From the NCBI GenBank assembly GCA_009782245.1, contig WRKK01000251.1, positions 1 through 7,783 of the forward strand: DNA of 7,783 bases, written 5' to 3'. Below, one piece after another: positions 1 through 6,782 of this stretch. Both the position numbers and the translations under genes were made by a program. The notes beneath the pieces were generated by a model. The model was not told the DNA's origin. It was given only the letters and a program-made list of their open reading frames with translations, and did not search any database. Origin of the DNA: Defluviitaleaceae bacterium (GTDB taxonomy: Bacteria > Bacillota > Clostridia > Lachnospirales > WQUN01). How positions within the stretch are numbered: position 1 is the stretch's first letter; the number at the start of each line of letters is the position of its first letter.

Positions 1-29
1 CCGCCGTCAGGCGGGCGGGGACGCATATT

Positions 30-61
30 GTAGGGGCGACCGTCCTCGGTCGCCCGTTTTC
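30..61 (+). repeat. GC-rich palindromic repeat, left copy
   Basis: A 9-bp perfect hairpin (GGGCGACCG at 34-42, CGGTCGCCC at 47-55) with loop TCCT, preceded by GTAG and followed by GTTTTC. All 32 bases recur in inverted orientation at 7733-7764. A weaker hairpin (CCGCC/GGCGG, 1-14) precedes it. It looks like a short intergenic repeat family of REP or MITE size. Confidence 0.85.
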
Positions 62-122
62 TCCTAATAAATCTGTTGTGAAATTGTTCAAGTACACAAC
101 CCAATATAAAATTCCCCCAACT

Positions 123-160
123 AAACAACAACCCAAAAATAATTTCTCAGGTTGTTGTTT
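123..160. repeat. 11-bp stem-loop downstream of the chemoreceptor gene
   Basis: AAACAACAACC (123-133) pairs with GGTTGTTGTTT (150-160) around a 16-nt loop, about 70 bp past the receptor stop. The 3' arm on the minus strand is T-rich, but no clean T-run follows, so it is at best an imperfect terminator. The remaining bases from 62 to 228 show no gene. Confidence 0.6.
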
Positions 161-228
161 GTTATAAAATTTAAGGTATATTGGAAAGTATGATTGTGAA
201 ACGCCTTGCGGTTTTAAGCCTTACAATT

Positions 229-2895
229 CTAATGCAAGCCGCCGCGCAATGTACCCAAATCTCTAAGCACGTTGCGTAAGCGGCCGCAAAGCGTGTCTAC
301 TAGTGCTACTGCGAAGTGGGCGTTGTTTTCTAGTGTTCTGTACATTGTTTCGGTGGTAACTTCTAGTGCTATTATTTCGGTTTTGGCTACAATGCTGGCG
401 GTGCGTGGCTCTTGTAATAGTAGTGCCATTTCGCCGAATAAGTCGCCTGCACGTAAAGTTGCCAGTTCTATCTCTTTGGCTGTGCCGTAGTTTTTGTAGA
501 CACTTGCCGTACCACGCAACAAGAAGTACATAGTTGTTGCCTCGGTGTCGCTTTCGTGAATTATAACCTGCCCCGCTGGGAAAGTTATCGGCACACTCGG
601 CACTTCTTCGGCTACTCGCAAGCCGTCCAGCGGCCGCTGCATTGATGTATCGCCGTCGTGAGCCGTTTGATGTTGGGCAATTTCCACAGGCGAACTCTTG
701 AAGAATGCCAGTTTTGCCCATAATAACCGCACTCTGCGCGCCAACGCTTCCGAAGTTGTTGCTGTCCGCTGGCTAATATCCGATGCGTTGGACGCTACAT
801 TGTTAATTTGCAACAAAAAGGCGTTTATGCCGTCAATGGATTGTGCCTGATATTGCGAAGAATCGTAAATATCTTTTATAACATCGGAAACATTTTGGGC
901 ATCAAGTACAATTTTTTCAAAGCCCGTTGCGGTGTCAATGGCACGTTCCATGCCGTTTGTGGCACTTTCTATGGATTTCTTTATTAATTCGCTGGTTTGT
1001 TGGGCGGCGCGGGTGCTGCGGTTTGCCAAGCTACGCACTTCGTCGGCGACAACTCTAAAGCCCTTGCCAGCCTCGCCAGCCCTTGCCGCCTCTATTGCGG
1101 CGTTTAACGCCAGCAGGTTTGTTTGAAATGCAATTTCGCGGATAGTTTTCATTATTTTGGATATTTCGTTGGAAGAACTGGTTATATTTTCCATTGAAAG
1201 TAGCAAGTTTTGCATATCTTCGTTGCCTTTTTCGGCGTTGCTTTTGGATTGCTGGGCAAGCAAAGTTGCCTGTTCGGCACGGGCGGCATTATTAGAGGAT
1301 TGCAAGCCAACATCGCTGATACCAATAGAAAGCTCCTGCATGGAAATCATTTGCATGGAGACAACCGAAAACAATTCCACGGAACTTTGCGATAGTTCTG
1401 CCGAACTTGTTGCTATTGTGTTGGCAACGTCGGTTATATCCTCAAAAATGGATAATAATCTAAACAAAATATTGTTTATTGCCTGTTTGATAAGGTCAAA
1501 CGAGCCGTCATAGTTGCGTTCAATCATTTTAAGCGAGCCGCCCTCGGATAATTCCGTCATAACTTCGCCAATTTCGTCTACATAGCCAGCTATGGTTGCG
1601 GCGGTTTTGTTAAGCGCCTCGGTTGTGCTTAAAAATACGCCCATGTAATGGTCTTCGGCTTTTCTAAAATCGCCCTTTTGCATTGTGTGGCTTAATTTCA
1701 TTATTGTGTCCAGCGGTTGCGATATTGAATCCGCCATGCCGTTTAGCAGGTCAATAGCCAAAACCCAATCGCCCGTGTATTTAGTGGTATCAAGCCGCAC
1801 GGTTAAATCACCCGAGGTTATGCTTTTTATAAGAAAGTACATCTCGTTGTGAATATCGGTAATTGCGGTAAAAATTGAATTTATGTTTTGCGACAAAACG
1901 GCTTTATCACCCGCCATATCGGCAATTCTGTGTTCAAAGTTGCCCTTAGCCATTTCGGTTGCCGCTTCCGTTAAGGCGTGTATATCTTCAGTTTGGCGGT
2001 CGGAGAACATATTAAGGTTTTCGCAAAACTTTTTGAAAACGCCCTCGTAGCGGTTGGGGGCTAGGCGATATTTTAGGTTGCCAGAAATATTAACTTCGTG
2101 GCTAAGCGTTTCACTTTCGCTTATAAGCGAGTTAAAAACATCGGTTAGCATATAAATATCGGTGGCAAGTTGCCATATTTCGTCATTATCGCCGACATCG
2201 ATAGTGCTATTGCTGTTGCTGTAGGTTCTGCCAGCGGCGACATCTTTAACAACGGTGGTTAATCTGGTAATGGGCAAAAATATTTTTTTAGAGATAAGAT
2301 ACCGCAACACAAAAAACAGGATTATCCCCAAAATTGCAACCACCACAAAAGCAATGCTAACGGTGGTTGTGTAGGTTTGCACGTTATTTCTTATTGTCAT
2401 TTCCATGCCAACAAGATGAGCGTTTAAGGCATTCATGCTGTCCACGTATTGGTTGCCTAGCGGAAACACTGTGTTGTACATATATTCCAATGCGGCTTCA
2501 CGTTGATTATCGTTTGCCAAACTAAACACAGTGGATACTTCAGAATACAAATTTTGATAAGGAATATTTATCATATAAACAAGTTGCTGAAGAGTAGGCG
2601 TATCCAAAAAGTTGGGGATAGCGTTTTGATGCCAGTTTTCAAAGGTGGTTGCGGGCAGTTCTATTGTGCCAGCAACGTCGTCATATATAAATTGTGTTGC
2701 CAAAGCGTATCGCCATGCCATATGGTCGGCAATTATCACGCTAATCTCTTCTTTTAGTTCAATAACCGTATCTAGCTGATTAAATAATGTTTGGGTGCGT
2801 TGTACAACAAAAAGACTGTAAGCAGCCATAATAACTGAAAATAGGAATATACAAAACAATCCAACACTTATCTTAGTTCTAACTTTTAATTTCAT
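229..2895 (-). CDS. Methyl-accepting chemotaxis protein with HAMP repeats and C-terminal cyclic-nucleotide-binding domain
   Basis: Membrane chemoreceptor, about 888 aa, expected to control the CheA/CheW kinase. Residues are counted from the ATG at 2895. Seen: a membrane helix at about 9-31, an extracytoplasmic sensor at about 32-178 that I cannot assign to a family, a second membrane helix at about 179-200, and HAMP at about 201-255 (P-I-T-R-L, then DEIWQL). Five HAMP-like repeats follow, with GN/GD/GG turns at 272, 318, 362, 408 and 452. The MCP signalling domain spans about 484-729 with the classic tip (AFQTNLLALNAAIEAARAGE). The last ~120 residues are a cNMP-binding domain with the cassette GDLFGEMALLLQEPRTAS, including Glu822 and Arg831. 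No C-terminal CheR/CheB tether pentapeptide is visible. Start: a GTG at 2913 lies upstream of the GGGAG at 2907-2911, the ATG at 2904 is only 2 nt from it, and the ATG at 2895 is 11 nt away, so 2895 is preferred but not certain. The ligand is unknown; cAMP binding is inferred from the motif only. Confidence 0.95.
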   Translation of the reverse strand: MKLKVRTKISVGLFCIFLFSVIMAAYSLFVVQRTQTLFNQLDTVIELKEEISVIIADHMAWRYALATQFIYDDVAGTIELPATTFENWHQNAIPNFLDTPTLQQLVYMINIPYQNLYSEVSTVFSLANDNQREAALEYMYNTVFPLGNQYVDSMNALNAHLVGMEMTIRNNVQTYTTTVSIAFVVVAILGIILFFVLRYLISKKIFLPITRLTTVVKDVAAGRTYSNSNSTIDVGDNDEIWQLATDIYMLTDVFNSLISESETLSHEVNISGNLKYRLAPNRYEGVFKKFCENLNMFSDRQTEDIHALTEAATEMAKGNFEHRIADMAGDKAVLSQNINSIFTAITDIHNEMYFLIKSITSGDLTVRLDTTKYTGDWVLAIDLLNGMADSISQPLDTIMKLSHTMQKGDFRKAEDHYMGVFLSTTEALNKTAATIAGYVDEIGEVMTELSEGGSLKMIERNYDGSFDLIKQAINNILFRLLSIFEDITDVANTIATSSAELSQSSVELFSVVSMQMISMQELSIGISDVGLQSSNNAARAEQATLLAQQSKSNAEKGNEDMQNLLLSMENITSSSNEISKIMKTIREIAFQTNLLALNAAIEAARAGEAGKGFRVVADEVRSLANRSTRAAQQTSELIKKSIESATNGMERAIDTATGFEKIVLDAQNVSDVIKDIYDSSQYQAQSIDGINAFLLQINNVASNASDISQRTATTSEALARRVRLLWAKLAFFKSSPVEIAQHQTAHDGDTSMQRPLDGLRVAEEVPSVPITFPAGQVIIHESDTEATTMYFLLRGTASVYKNYGTAKEIELATLRAGDLFGEMALLLQEPRTASIVAKTEIIALEVTTETMYRTLENNAHFAVALVDTLCGRLRNVLRDLGTLRGGLH

Positions 2896-2948
2896 AAGCG
2901 ACATTTCTCCCACGTGTTATTTTTGCTACGTATACTTTGGCAGCACTA

Positions 2949-2998
2949 GTGTTGAACAGTTTATATTCAGAAAGTAGCGGTTGCAAACTGTTCAACAC
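2949..2998. repeat. 14-bp perfect inverted repeat between hemerythrin and chemoreceptor genes
   Basis: GTGTTGAACAGTTT at 2949-2962 is the exact reverse complement of 2985-2998, with a 22-nt centre. Neither strand has a T-run after the stem, so it does not look like an intrinsic terminator. It could be a pair of operator half-sites, or an mRNA hairpin at the end of the hemerythrin transcript. The arms overlap both elements of the candidate receptor promoter. Confidence 0.85.
2960..2987 (-). promoter_or_regulatory. Candidate promoter for the chemoreceptor gene
   Basis: On the minus strand TTTGCA (2982-2987) and TATAAA (2960-2965) are 16 bp apart, matching the housekeeping consensus at 4 and 5 of 6 bases. 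It sits in the hemerythrin-receptor spacer and would give a leader of about 60 nt. It lies almost entirely between the arms of a 14-bp inverted repeat. Moderate match only; co-transcription from the hemerythrin promoter is the alternative. Confidence 0.35.
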
Positions 2999-3009
2999 AG
3001 GGGACGAGT

Positions 3010-3426
3010 TTAGGATTTGTGTGTTTTATAATAATCTGCAAATTTTTTGTCGGTACCCATAATGTGCTGTATAAGCCAATTAACTAATACTTTATTTACC
3101 TCCATTGCAACGGGCAGCGAGCTACCTTCGGCAAGCAGTCGTTCTCTTAGCCCCTGAAAAACGGGGATAAACCCCTCGTGCAGGGCTTTGTGTTGTGCTT
3201 TTTCGGGATAGCTGCATTCGTCCATTAGCCGCTCTTCGGTTGCAAAGTGTTTTACAGCGTAATCCCCTAAAAAATCTATTGCTTTTTCAATCTTTTCCTT
3301 CCGCTTTTCGGAAGAAAGGTCGCCAGATATACCAGCGTCCAGCATTTGTTTTACCAATGCAAATAATTCTTTGTGCTGGTTGTCAACCATCACATTTCCT
3401 GTTTCTAGTGAGCTGTTCCATTCCAT
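3010..3426 (-). CDS. Bacteriohemerythrin (O2-binding di-iron protein)
   Basis: Soluble cytoplasmic four-helix-bundle protein of 138 aa that binds O2 at a non-haem di-iron centre. All expected ligands are visible: His18 (VDNQHKEL), His60 and Glu64 (HFATE), His79 and His83 (HKALH), and His121 with Asp126 (HIMGTD). The N-terminus MEWNSSLETGN is the usual family opening. An upstream in-frame TTG at 3441 would give five extra residues, but it overlaps the GGAGGT at 3434-3439. The ATG at 3426 lies 7 nt after that site and is the right start. The gene has its own promoter (3461-3489) and is followed by a chemoreceptor gene on the same strand. Family members store or deliver O2, or report it to partners. 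A role in O2 response here is inferred from the neighbour. Length is typical for the single-domain family, and nothing is missing. Confidence 0.95.
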   Translation of the reverse strand: MEWNSSLETGNVMVDNQHKELFALVKQMLDAGISGDLSSEKRKEKIEKAIDFLGDYAVKHFATEERLMDECSYPEKAQHKALHEGFIPVFQGLRERLLAEGSSLPVAMEVNKVLVNWLIQHIMGTDKKFADYYKTHKS

Positions 3427-3433
3427 GTAACAT

Positions 3434-3439
3434 ACCTCC
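3434..3439 (-). promoter_or_regulatory. Ribosome binding site deciding the hemerythrin start
   Basis: GGAGGT on the minus strand, 7 nt before the ATG at 3426. It rules out the longer TTG start at 3441, which would overlap this site, and the out-of-frame ATG at 3433. Confidence 0.9.
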
Positions 3440-3460
3440 AATAAAAAATTTTATGTCTTT

Positions 3461-3489
3461 ATTATAGTGCAAATTTTGGTAGTTTGCAA
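3461..3489 (-). promoter_or_regulatory. Housekeeping (sigma-A type) promoter of the hemerythrin gene
   Basis: Minus strand TTGCAA (3484-3489), 17-bp spacer, TATAAT (3461-3466): a consensus -10 and a 4/6 -35 at ideal spacing. The predicted transcription start is near 3454, giving a leader of about 28 nt. It makes hemerythrin a unit separate from the obgE operon upstream. Confidence 0.85.
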
Positions 3490-3548
3490 GTTTATTTTTT
3501 TTGTGGATTTTTGGTTTTATTTTTAACCGCATGATTAGTTGGAAGTTA

Positions 3549-5093
3549 TTAGTTTGTTGGCGGCTCGGGTGGTGCTGATGGTGCTGATGTTTCTGGTGGT
3601 GCTGTTGTTGGTGCTAGTGGTGCTGTTGGTTCGGGTAATTCTGGTGTTTCTGGTGTTTTTAGCGGTGCTAAAACTAGTTCAAAATTCACTTCCAAATTTG
3701 CCACGCGTTCGGTTAGGTAGGTTACATCTTTTTCTAGCCGTTCAAACAGTTTTAGTTTATCTTCTATGATGATCATTTGTTGGCGTTTAATGTCTTCCAG
3801 CGAGGCTATATCTTGGATAATGTTGCGTTCACGTTCTTCTTTGTATTCCGTCAGCGATTTTTCCATTTCCCTTAGGCGGGTTATTTTTAGTTTGGCTAGT
3901 TCGTCCATTGCTTCGATGGTTTGTTTTTCCAGGCTAAGGATATTTTCGCTGCGGAGCCGTTCAATTTTTTGTTCGCTTTCTAGTTGTAGGCGGTTTGCCT
4001 GTATTTTGAACGTTTGTATTTGACTGGTAACTCTTTGGCTTTCTTGTTCTAGTTCGGAGATTCTTTTTTCGTGTGCCAGTTGTTCTTCCTGCATTTTTAG
4101 GCGAGTATCGATGCGCAGTTTTTCGGCGGTTTCTAGTATTGCAACTTTTTCCAGTTCGGTTCTTTCTAGTGCCTCTTTGCGGGCAATTTCCAGCAATTTT
4201 GCCTCTTCAGACCGATTTTTTTCTATTTTGACCAAATTTTCGGCTTTTTTCTTTTCGTATTCATATTGTAGCAGGTCGATGTCGTCTGATATGGCTTTTT
4301 TGCGGATTTCCAAATTGTTCAAGGTGCGGTTGCTGGCTTTTTCTTGTTCGGCTAGTTCTGCTAATTGTTGGGCTTTGGTTTCCCTAAATTCTTCTAGCAT
4401 TGCAAGCCCTTCGGCTTCGGCGGCGGCGATAATTTTTTCCCGTTTGGTTTCCAGTTCCGCCTTTTGCAAACTTTTGTAGCGGGATATTTCGGCGGTTACT
4501 TTTTCCCATTCCAAACTTTTTTTATGCTCCAAGGAGTTTATTTCGCTTTGCAGTTCGGTTTTAGTTTGCTCTAACGCCGCTATTTGCAACGATTGTTCCA
4601 TTGAAATTTTTTGCAGTTCGTTGTCGCGGTCGTTCTTTTTTTGGGCTAAAAAGTCCTGCTCTTCCGATTGAATTTGCTTAAGTTTGCTTTCTTTTTGGGA
4701 TTGCAGGTCGGTTAGTTCTTGGAACATACGTTCTTTTTGGCGTTCCATGTCGTCTTTAGTGGCTTTTAGGTAGTCAATATCTAGTTGCAACTGGTTTATA
4801 GCCGATTCACTTTCCAGCGTTTTTTCCATGTGGATTTGGTCTATTTCCGCCTTAAAAGTGGCTATAGATTGGTTGCGGTCTTCTTTTAGGCGGCTAAGTT
4901 CGTCCGTGGCGGTTTCTTTTTCACGGCGCAACGCCGCCAGCGTTTCCTGTAGCGAATAAAGTTCGCTTTTATCGTCGGGGTTCGCATTAGCAAACGAACG
5001 CCTGTCCAGTTCTTCTTTAAGAGCCTCTAGCTCGGCACGTTCTTTACGTAAAGCCTTTATTTGTTCGTCAACCATTTTTGTTATGCCAGCCAT
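3549..5093 (-). CDS. Long coiled-coil protein of unknown function with proline-rich tail
   Basis: I do not recognise this 514-aa protein. It has no signal peptide, membrane segment or cysteine, only one tryptophan and very few glycines. From residue 40 to 476 there is no proline. The composition is rich in Glu, Lys, Gln, Leu and Ile with heptad-like spacing throughout, so nearly the whole protein should form an extended coiled coil. The last heptads (about 440-470, around LEKDVTYLTERVANLE) look well ordered. A 40-residue tail from about 475 follows, with 14 prolines plus Thr, Ala and Glu (PETPELPEPTAPLAP...). The start is firm: AAGGAG at 5102-5107 lies 8 nt before the ATG. It begins 18 bp after the obgE stop on the same strand, so it is probably co-transcribed. 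A scaffold or cytoskeleton-like filament is a guess from shape alone. Generic SMC-like or TolA-like similarity would be compositional. Confidence 0.9.
   Translation of the reverse strand: MAGITKMVDEQIKALRKERAELEALKEELDRRSFANANPDDKSELYSLQETLAALRREKETATDELSRLKEDRNQSIATFKAEIDQIHMEKTLESESAINQLQLDIDYLKATKDDMERQKERMFQELTDLQSQKESKLKQIQSEEQDFLAQKKNDRDNELQKISMEQSLQIAALEQTKTELQSEINSLEHKKSLEWEKVTAEISRYKSLQKAELETKREKIIAAAEAEGLAMLEEFRETKAQQLAELAEQEKASNRTLNNLEIRKKAISDDIDLLQYEYEKKKAENLVKIEKNRSEEAKLLEIARKEALERTELEKVAILETAEKLRIDTRLKMQEEQLAHEKRISELEQESQRVTSQIQTFKIQANRLQLESEQKIERLRSENILSLEKQTIEAMDELAKLKITRLREMEKSLTEYKEERERNIIQDIASLEDIKRQQMIIIEDKLKLFERLEKDVTYLTERVANLEVNFELVLAPLKTPETPELPEPTAPLAPTTAPPETSAPSAPPEPPTN
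3556..3672 (-). repeat. Low-complexity DNA encoding the Pro-Ala-Thr tail
   Basis: The 3' end of the coiled-coil gene is made of degenerate triplet-phase units. On the plus strand GGTGCTGAT occurs twice in tandem at 3571-3588, and GGTGCT recurs several times up to about 3626. It encodes the proline-rich C-terminus and is likely to vary in length between strains (inference). Confidence 0.6.
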
Positions 5094-5111
5094 TTTTTCA
5101 ACTCCTTATCC

Positions 5112-6416
5112 TCATGGATAGTAATCAAATTGCAGTTCATAAATTTGCACTGTATCGCCCTCGGATATTCCCAGTTCTTCTAGCTTGGCAATAATGCCCC
5201 TTTCACGCATAAAGCGTTGAAAGTAGGCAAAACCTTTTTCGTCGTTCATGTTTGTGTAGCCTAATATCCGCTCAATAGCTGGACCTTCTACTATGTACAA
5301 CCCGTCCTCGTCTTTTTCTATCGTGATTGGTTGCTCTTTTTCTTCCATTTCTGCCAGTTGGGCGAGCGTTGCCAGTGGGTCAAAATCTTGTTCTGGTTCA
5401 AAAATAATATTTGCGGGATATTCTGCTAAAGTGTCAAAAACGGCTTGCATTAGCTGTTTTAGCCCGTTGTTAGTTGCGGCGGATATAGGAAAAACTTGCC
5501 CTAGTTTTTGTAATGGCGGTAGCTTTTCTGCAAGTTCTTGCTCGGTTAGCAGGTCTATTTTGTTGGCGGCTAAAATTTGCGGCCGCTGTAGCAGTTGCGG
5601 GTTGTACATTTCCAGCTCATTGTTAATTGCTTGCACTAGTTCCAGCGGCGTTTTGCCCGTTTCCGATTCCAGCCCAGAAACATCTACAACGTGGATAAGC
5701 ATTTTTGTGCGTTCGATATGCCGCAAAAAGTCGTGCCCCAAGCCGATGCCAGTGCTTGCACCTTCGATTAAGCCTGGAATATCTGCTAGTACAAATTCTG
5801 TGCCGTCGGCGTGGCGGACAACGCCCAAATTTGGCGATAAAGTAGTAAACTGGTAGCCAGCGATTTTGGGCTTGGCGTTTGTTACCATTGACAACAGCGT
5901 GGATTTTCCCGCATTAGGAAAGCCGATTATACCAGCATCTGCAATAAGTTTTAGTTCTAGTATTATTTCCATGCTTTTGCTGGGTTTGCCGTCTTCGGAA
6001 AATTTTGGTGCTTGGCGGGTTGGCGTTGCAAAGTGCTGATTGCCCCTGCCGCCCCTGCCGCCTTTCAGCAGAACACGAGTATCGCCAGCGGTTGCCATAT
6101 CGGCAATAATTTGGTTAGTTTCGGCTAACCTAATAATTGTGCCAACTGGCACGGTAATAGTGCAATCTTTGCCCTTAGCACCCGAGCAGTTGTTAGTGCT
6201 ACCGTTTTCGCCGTTACTCGCCTTAAACGAGCGTTTATAGCGAAAGTTCATTAAAGTATTCATGCCAGAATCGGCGACAAACAGCACGTTGCCGCCGTTG
6301 CCGCCATCGCCGCCGTTTGGCCCGCCGTTCGGCACGTATTTTGTACGATGAAAGCCAATATGCCCGTGTCCGCCCGCGCCAGATTCAATTTTTATTTTTG
6401 TGTGATCAACAAACAT
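5112..6416 (-). CDS. obgE: ObgE/CgtA ribosome-associated GTPase
   Basis: Essential-type GTPase that acts in late 50S subunit maturation and stress signalling. The 434-aa protein shows all three domains. The glycine-rich OBG fold (1-158) contains KYVPNGGPNGGDGGNGG and KGGRGGRGNQHFATP. The GTPase domain has G1 GFPNAGKS at 165-172, FTTLSPNLG at 190-198, G3 DIPG at 212-215, G4 NKID at 285-288 and G5 SAA at 312-314. The OCT domain spans about 363-432. Every GTP-binding motif is intact and the length is normal for Gram-positive Obg. The start is set by AGAGGA at 6423-6428, 6 nt before the ATG. It follows rpmA by 53 bp, but a terminator-like hairpin lies in that gap just before the ribosome binding site. 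The coiled-coil gene follows 18 bp downstream. Confidence 0.98.
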   Translation of the reverse strand: MFVDHTKIKIESGAGGHGHIGFHRTKYVPNGGPNGGDGGNGGNVLFVADSGMNTLMNFRYKRSFKASNGENGSTNNCSGAKGKDCTITVPVGTIIRLAETNQIIADMATAGDTRVLLKGGRGGRGNQHFATPTRQAPKFSEDGKPSKSMEIILELKLIADAGIIGFPNAGKSTLLSMVTNAKPKIAGYQFTTLSPNLGVVRHADGTEFVLADIPGLIEGASTGIGLGHDFLRHIERTKMLIHVVDVSGLESETGKTPLELVQAINNELEMYNPQLLQRPQILAANKIDLLTEQELAEKLPPLQKLGQVFPISAATNNGLKQLMQAVFDTLAEYPANIIFEPEQDFDPLATLAQLAEMEEKEQPITIEKDEDGLYIVEGPAIERILGYTNMNDEKGFAYFQRFMRERGIIAKLEELGISEGDTVQIYELQFDYYP

Positions 6417-6429
6417 AAATAATCCTCTT

Positions 6430-6460
6430 AAAAAACCGCTATGTAAAAAATAGCGGTTTT
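6430..6460 (-). terminator. Intrinsic terminator/attenuator between rpmA and obgE
   Basis: Perfect 11-bp stem (6432-6442 with 6450-6460, core CCGCTAT/ATAGCGG plus AAAA/TTTT) with a 7-nt loop. Read on the minus strand it ends in a run of six T. It should act as a rho-independent terminator after rpmA. The obgE ribosome binding site begins about 4 nt beyond the stem, leaving no room for a separate obgE promoter downstream of it, so partial read-through is implied. Confidence 0.85.
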
Positions 6461-6469
6461 ATCAAATTT

Positions 6470-6754
6470 TTAAGCACTAAGCTGATAAACGGACACTTTT
6501 TTCTTGTCTCTGCCCTTGCGTTCGTACCGCACAGTGCCGTCTACTAGTGCAAACAGGCTATCATTAGAGCCACGCCCAACATTATTGCCAGGTAAAATTT
6601 TAGTGCCACGTTGGGTAAAAATTATGTTACCTGCTTTAACAAACTGCCCATCGGCACGTTTTGCACCCAAACTTTTGGGGTTAGAATCACGGCCATTTTT
6701 GGTAGAGCCTACCCCTTTTTTGTGGGCAAAAAATTCCAAGTTCATTTTAATCAT
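6470..6754 (-). CDS. rpmA: 50S ribosomal protein L27, precursor form
   Basis: L27 lines the peptidyl-transferase centre; its free N-terminus reaches the tRNA acceptor ends. The 94-aa product opens with MIKMNLEFF before AHKKGVGSTKNGRDS, the Firmicutes-type leader. By the known Staphylococcus case, Prp cuts after the second Phe, leaving an 85-aa mature protein that begins AHKKG. The rest is canonical (GQFVKAGNIIFTQRGTKILPG, then GRGSNDSLFALVDGTVRYE). AAAGGA at 6762-6767 is 7 nt before the first ATG and would be 16 nt from the internal ATG at codon 4, so the full leader is translated. The processing enzyme gene lies immediately upstream. A terminator-like hairpin follows the stop. Confidence 0.98.
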   Translation of the reverse strand: MIKMNLEFFAHKKGVGSTKNGRDSNPKSLGAKRADGQFVKAGNIIFTQRGTKILPGNNVGRGSNDSLFALVDGTVRYERKGRDKKKVSVYQLSA

Positions 6755-6782
6755 AATTAAGTCCTTTCTGATTGGTTGCTCT

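Noticed and set aside
30..61. Left GC-rich hairpin with a T4 run as a terminator
   Set aside because: The T4 run follows on the plus strand, while all genes here are on the minus strand. The right copy shows it is a dispersed repeat. It could still terminate a plus-strand gene outside the window.
197..215. Small hairpin AAACGC/GCGGTTT after the chemoreceptor stop as a terminator
   Set aside because: Short, bulged stem; its T-run is on the plus strand, the wrong side for the receptor transcript.
272..1513. Several plus-strand open frames opposite the chemoreceptor gene
   Set aside because: They overlap highly conserved MCP and cNMP-binding coding sequence, show no family motif and have no convincing start signals.
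2925..2965. Flagellar sigma (sigma-D/28) promoter for the chemoreceptor: TAAA, 15 bp, GCTGCCAA
   Set aside because: The -10 part matches the GCCGATAT consensus at only about 4 of 8 bases.
3539..3769. Very hydrophobic 76-aa open frame on the plus strand, looking like a membrane peptide
   Set aside because: It is the antisense reading of the proline-rich tail repeats; the Val/Leu runs follow from the repeat. It has no ribosome binding site and the minus-strand gene explains the region.
5293..5856. 187-aa plus-strand open frame inside obgE
   Set aside because: Shadow of a fully conserved GTPase gene; Ser/Cys-rich composition without any domain.
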